From contig NC_003071.7 in NCBI RefSeq assembly GCF_000001735.4, forward strand, positions 16,219,443 through 16,283,442: 64,000 nt of DNA, written 5' to 3'. This document shows, piece by piece, positions 61,767-64,000 of the stretch (within the stretch, counting starts at the first letter, position 1; every line of letters starts with the position of its first letter). The stretch comes from Arabidopsis thaliana (taxonomy: Eukaryota; Streptophyta; Magnoliopsida; Brassicales; Brassicaceae). The notes under the pieces are model-generated. The model worked only from the letters and a program-made list of their open reading frames with translations. It had not been told where the DNA came from and did no database searches. Position numbers and translations under genes: made by a program.

Positions 61767-62696
61767 TATACTAAACGTTCAAATCTGTTAAAACCATCTA
61801 AGGTTTTTTTTTTGTGTTTTGATTCAGGTCTCCGGAAGTCGAAGGGTAGAAAAATGCAGAGAAGTGAAGACATCAACGCACGATGTAGGAGTAGCTTTTT
61901 GTTGCATCTCAATTATTTCATCATCTTTTGTTGTAGCTTTAGCAAATTTCCTTTTCAGAACCAGTACGTTAAATTGTGCACTAAGACGGGAGTGCGTTTG
62001 AAGAACCACATTGTATTTTCTCCTCAATCACCTGACTCTATGAATTTTCCCAAAGCCAATTTATTTAGAAGTATGATTTGAAAAACATATGTTTTTAAAC
62101 AGAGCTCTTCACTTCTTCTTGTGACTCATTTTCTTAAAACATTTATTGTGAACATGTTGTTGATAATCAACATTCCACATAACATATGTTGCAAAAACAT
62201 AAGTGATCGTAGACCACAAGATACGAGGCTCTTTTTATATCGTTAGTGTTGTCCATATTGCCGGCTACATAACTTCGCATCCTTTCATTAATTTGGAACA
62301 TTTTGGTAGCTCTAGCTGGTCCCAAGACCAAACCCCATTACATTTAATCTTTTAAAAAAATTGTTCCATCCCTTTTTCAAATACTGTCGTAGACTATATG
62401 TTTTTTTCAAAAAAGATTGCCATATAATATTAATGTAAATTTTGACCGTAAATTTTTATAATTTGAATATATGTTTCAAATTTAATATAACTGTAAAACA
62501 GAAAATTTTCCAAAAGGCAATTTATTTACAAATATAACAAAAAAGTAGCTAATATACGAACTACTTTTTCCGTCTGATAAATGCGAAATTAGATAACATC
62601 ACTTAAATGCCAACACATTTAATCAAGAGCGAAAGAAAAACACAGTAACTTAGTATAAGAACCAAGTGTGGCTAAAGGCAAAGTTGGAGAGTAATC
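61767..62696. other. Intergenic region before the WSD1-like gene
   Basis: AT-rich with no supported gene. The ORFs at 61812-62081 overlap in several frames without coding features. The right end is the WSD1-like promoter. Confidence 0.5.
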
Positions 62697-63939
62697 ATGT
62701 ATACTATGAAAAAGGGAAAAGACATGGCGAAAGAGGAGCAAGAAACAGCGGCAATAGAGCCACTTAGCCCGGTTTCACAGTTGTTTGTTTCGCCGAGTCT
62801 CTACTGCTTCATTATTTTCACTTTAGGGTTCCAAACTAGATGCAACCCATCCACCATTGTTGAAGGTGTCAAGAACACATGGATCAAGCTCCCTCGCTTC
62901 TCTAGCAAAGTGGTAAAGCTTATATATTTCCAATTGCTTTGATTGTTACATGTAAGAACGTTAAACGTACAAGAGAATCTTAAGAATATCATAACTATGA
63001 TAAAAAAAAAATAGACTTGAATATACCTACCTAATACAATATTTCCTTAATAATTCTCTTACTTTTGATGGTGATTGTTTTTTTTAATTTTTCTGTCAAC
63101 ATTATACATTATATACCAGTTTTAAATTTGAATTTTCTTTAGCTATATAACAATTTCTTTTATCACGATTCATAAATTAATGTTCCAGGAGATAAAGAAA
63201 AATGGAAAAGCGTCTTGGGTTCCTGTTAGTGTTCGAGTAGAAGATCATGTTGTTGTTCCAGATCTTGATTATTCCAACATTGAAAATCCTGATCAATTTA
63301 TAGAAGACTATACTTCGAAATTAGCTAATACTCCGATGGACATGTCCCGACCTTTATGGGAACTTCATTTACTTAATATAAAGACATCAAATGCAGAATC
63401 TTTAGCTATAGGAAAATTTCATCATTCTCTTGGCGATGGGATGTCTCTTATATCTCTTCTATTAGCTAGTTCACGGAAAACATCAGATCCTGACGCTTTG
63501 CCTACTACCGCGGCTACAAGAAAGCATGCCAGTTCCAATAAAAAGAGTTGGTGGTTGGTTGGAAGATTTTGGTTTATGATAAGAATCATTTTCACTACTG
63601 TTGTTGAATTGTTTAAGTATTTGCTTACACTATGTTTTATGCGGGACACTAAAACTCCCCTAATGGGTAAAACGGGTGATGCAATACGATCTAGAAAGGT
63701 TATACATCGGATAGTAAGCTTTGATGATGTCAAGTTGGTGAAGAACAACATGGATATGGTTCGCATATTTAATATTCATATAGGCATTTTCTTTCTGTAA
63801 TTCTGTTAGTCATTTTCTTTGTTTTACTTATATCAAGAACTTTATAATTTGTTTTGTCTTTTGCTTTTGTAGAAAGTGAATGATGTTCTTCTTGGAATGA
63901 CACAGGCAGGTCTCTCAAGATATTTGAGCAGGAAATATG
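62697..63939 (+). CDS. WSD1-like wax ester synthase/diacylglycerol acyltransferase, 5' part
   Basis: Exons 62697..62912, 63189..63758 and 63873..63939 give the first 284 residues; the gene continues past the window. The WS/DGAT domain begins PLSPVSQLFVSPSLYCFII and contains the catalytic HHxxxDG motif as HHSLGDG (150-156), after TPMDMSRPLWELHLL. These enzymes esterify fatty alcohols or diacylglycerol with acyl-CoA at the ER for wax or storage lipid. A hydrophobic segment (GRFWFMIRIIFTTVVELF) follows the motif, as in plant WSD1 proteins. In-frame ATGs at 62697, 62706 and 62724 are possible starts; the first is used. Remembered as AT2G38995. Confidence 0.9.
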
Positions 63940-64000
63940 GTAATTTCAAATTCTTTCCCGATCTAATTGTGTGTTATTGACCTTGATGTTGTTAAATGCA

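Overview
The window is plant nuclear DNA, almost certainly Arabidopsis thaliana chromosome 2 (or a very close relative). Genes are split by short AT-rich introns with GT/AG borders, intergenic DNA is AT-rich, and the order of recognisable proteins (H2A.Z, DUF506, UEV/RWD, GBP-like GTPase, YLS5, PR-6 inhibitor, NF-YB1, second PR-6 inhibitor, RCI2-like, CPK20, SPX-RING, PHT1;4, JMJ19, AERO2, RING-vWA, WSD1-like) matches my memory of the AT2G38810 to AT2G38995 interval. Locus names come from memory, not from a search. Exon borders were derived by hand from splice consensus and reading-frame continuity. Most models close exactly in frame at the length I remember for the protein.

Layout. 0-8 kb: H2A.Z (minus), a DUF506 gene with a short upstream ORF, an orphan coiled-coil gene with five exons, and an intronless UEV-domain gene. 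A dispersed repeat pair lies on either side of the last two. 7.9-12.7 kb: a 17-exon guanylate-binding-protein-like GTPase with a 7-nt microexon. 13-18 kb: a small, possibly frameshifted hypothetical gene, YLS5 with two DJ-1 domains, and a potato-inhibitor-I gene. 19-25 kb: NF-YB1 with a 6-nt microexon, an uncharacterised gene with a duplicated exon motif, a second inhibitor, and an RCI2/PMP3-like gene with a three-G-box promoter. 25.8-31.1 kb: CPK20 and an SPX-RING E3 ligase. 31-37.7 kb: gene-free AT-rich DNA. 39-48.4 kb: phosphate transporter PHT1;4, JMJ19 and AERO2. 48.4-54.4 kb: a second gene-free stretch. 54.7-57.2 kb: a RING-vWA protein. 57.7-62 kb: remnants, namely a cationic amino-acid transporter tail on the minus strand, an unresolved minus-strand unit with a site II promoter, a MULE-like fragment and a MITE-like element. 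62.7 kb to the end: the 5' part of a WSD1-like wax ester synthase/diacylglycerol acyltransferase.

This is mostly ordinary euchromatic gene space, and no operon-like new system is evident. The most interesting signals are: a JmjC protein that appears to have lost both iron-binding histidines; five places where a short poly(T) tract is inserted between duplicated target sites, as if only the tail of a retroposed RNA was integrated; two microexons in nearby genes; an exon duplication that kept its intron position; a decayed transporter tail; and the divergent adjacency of an SPX-RING ligase and the phosphate transporter PHT1;4, whose leader intron and promoter carry PHR1-type P1BS sites.
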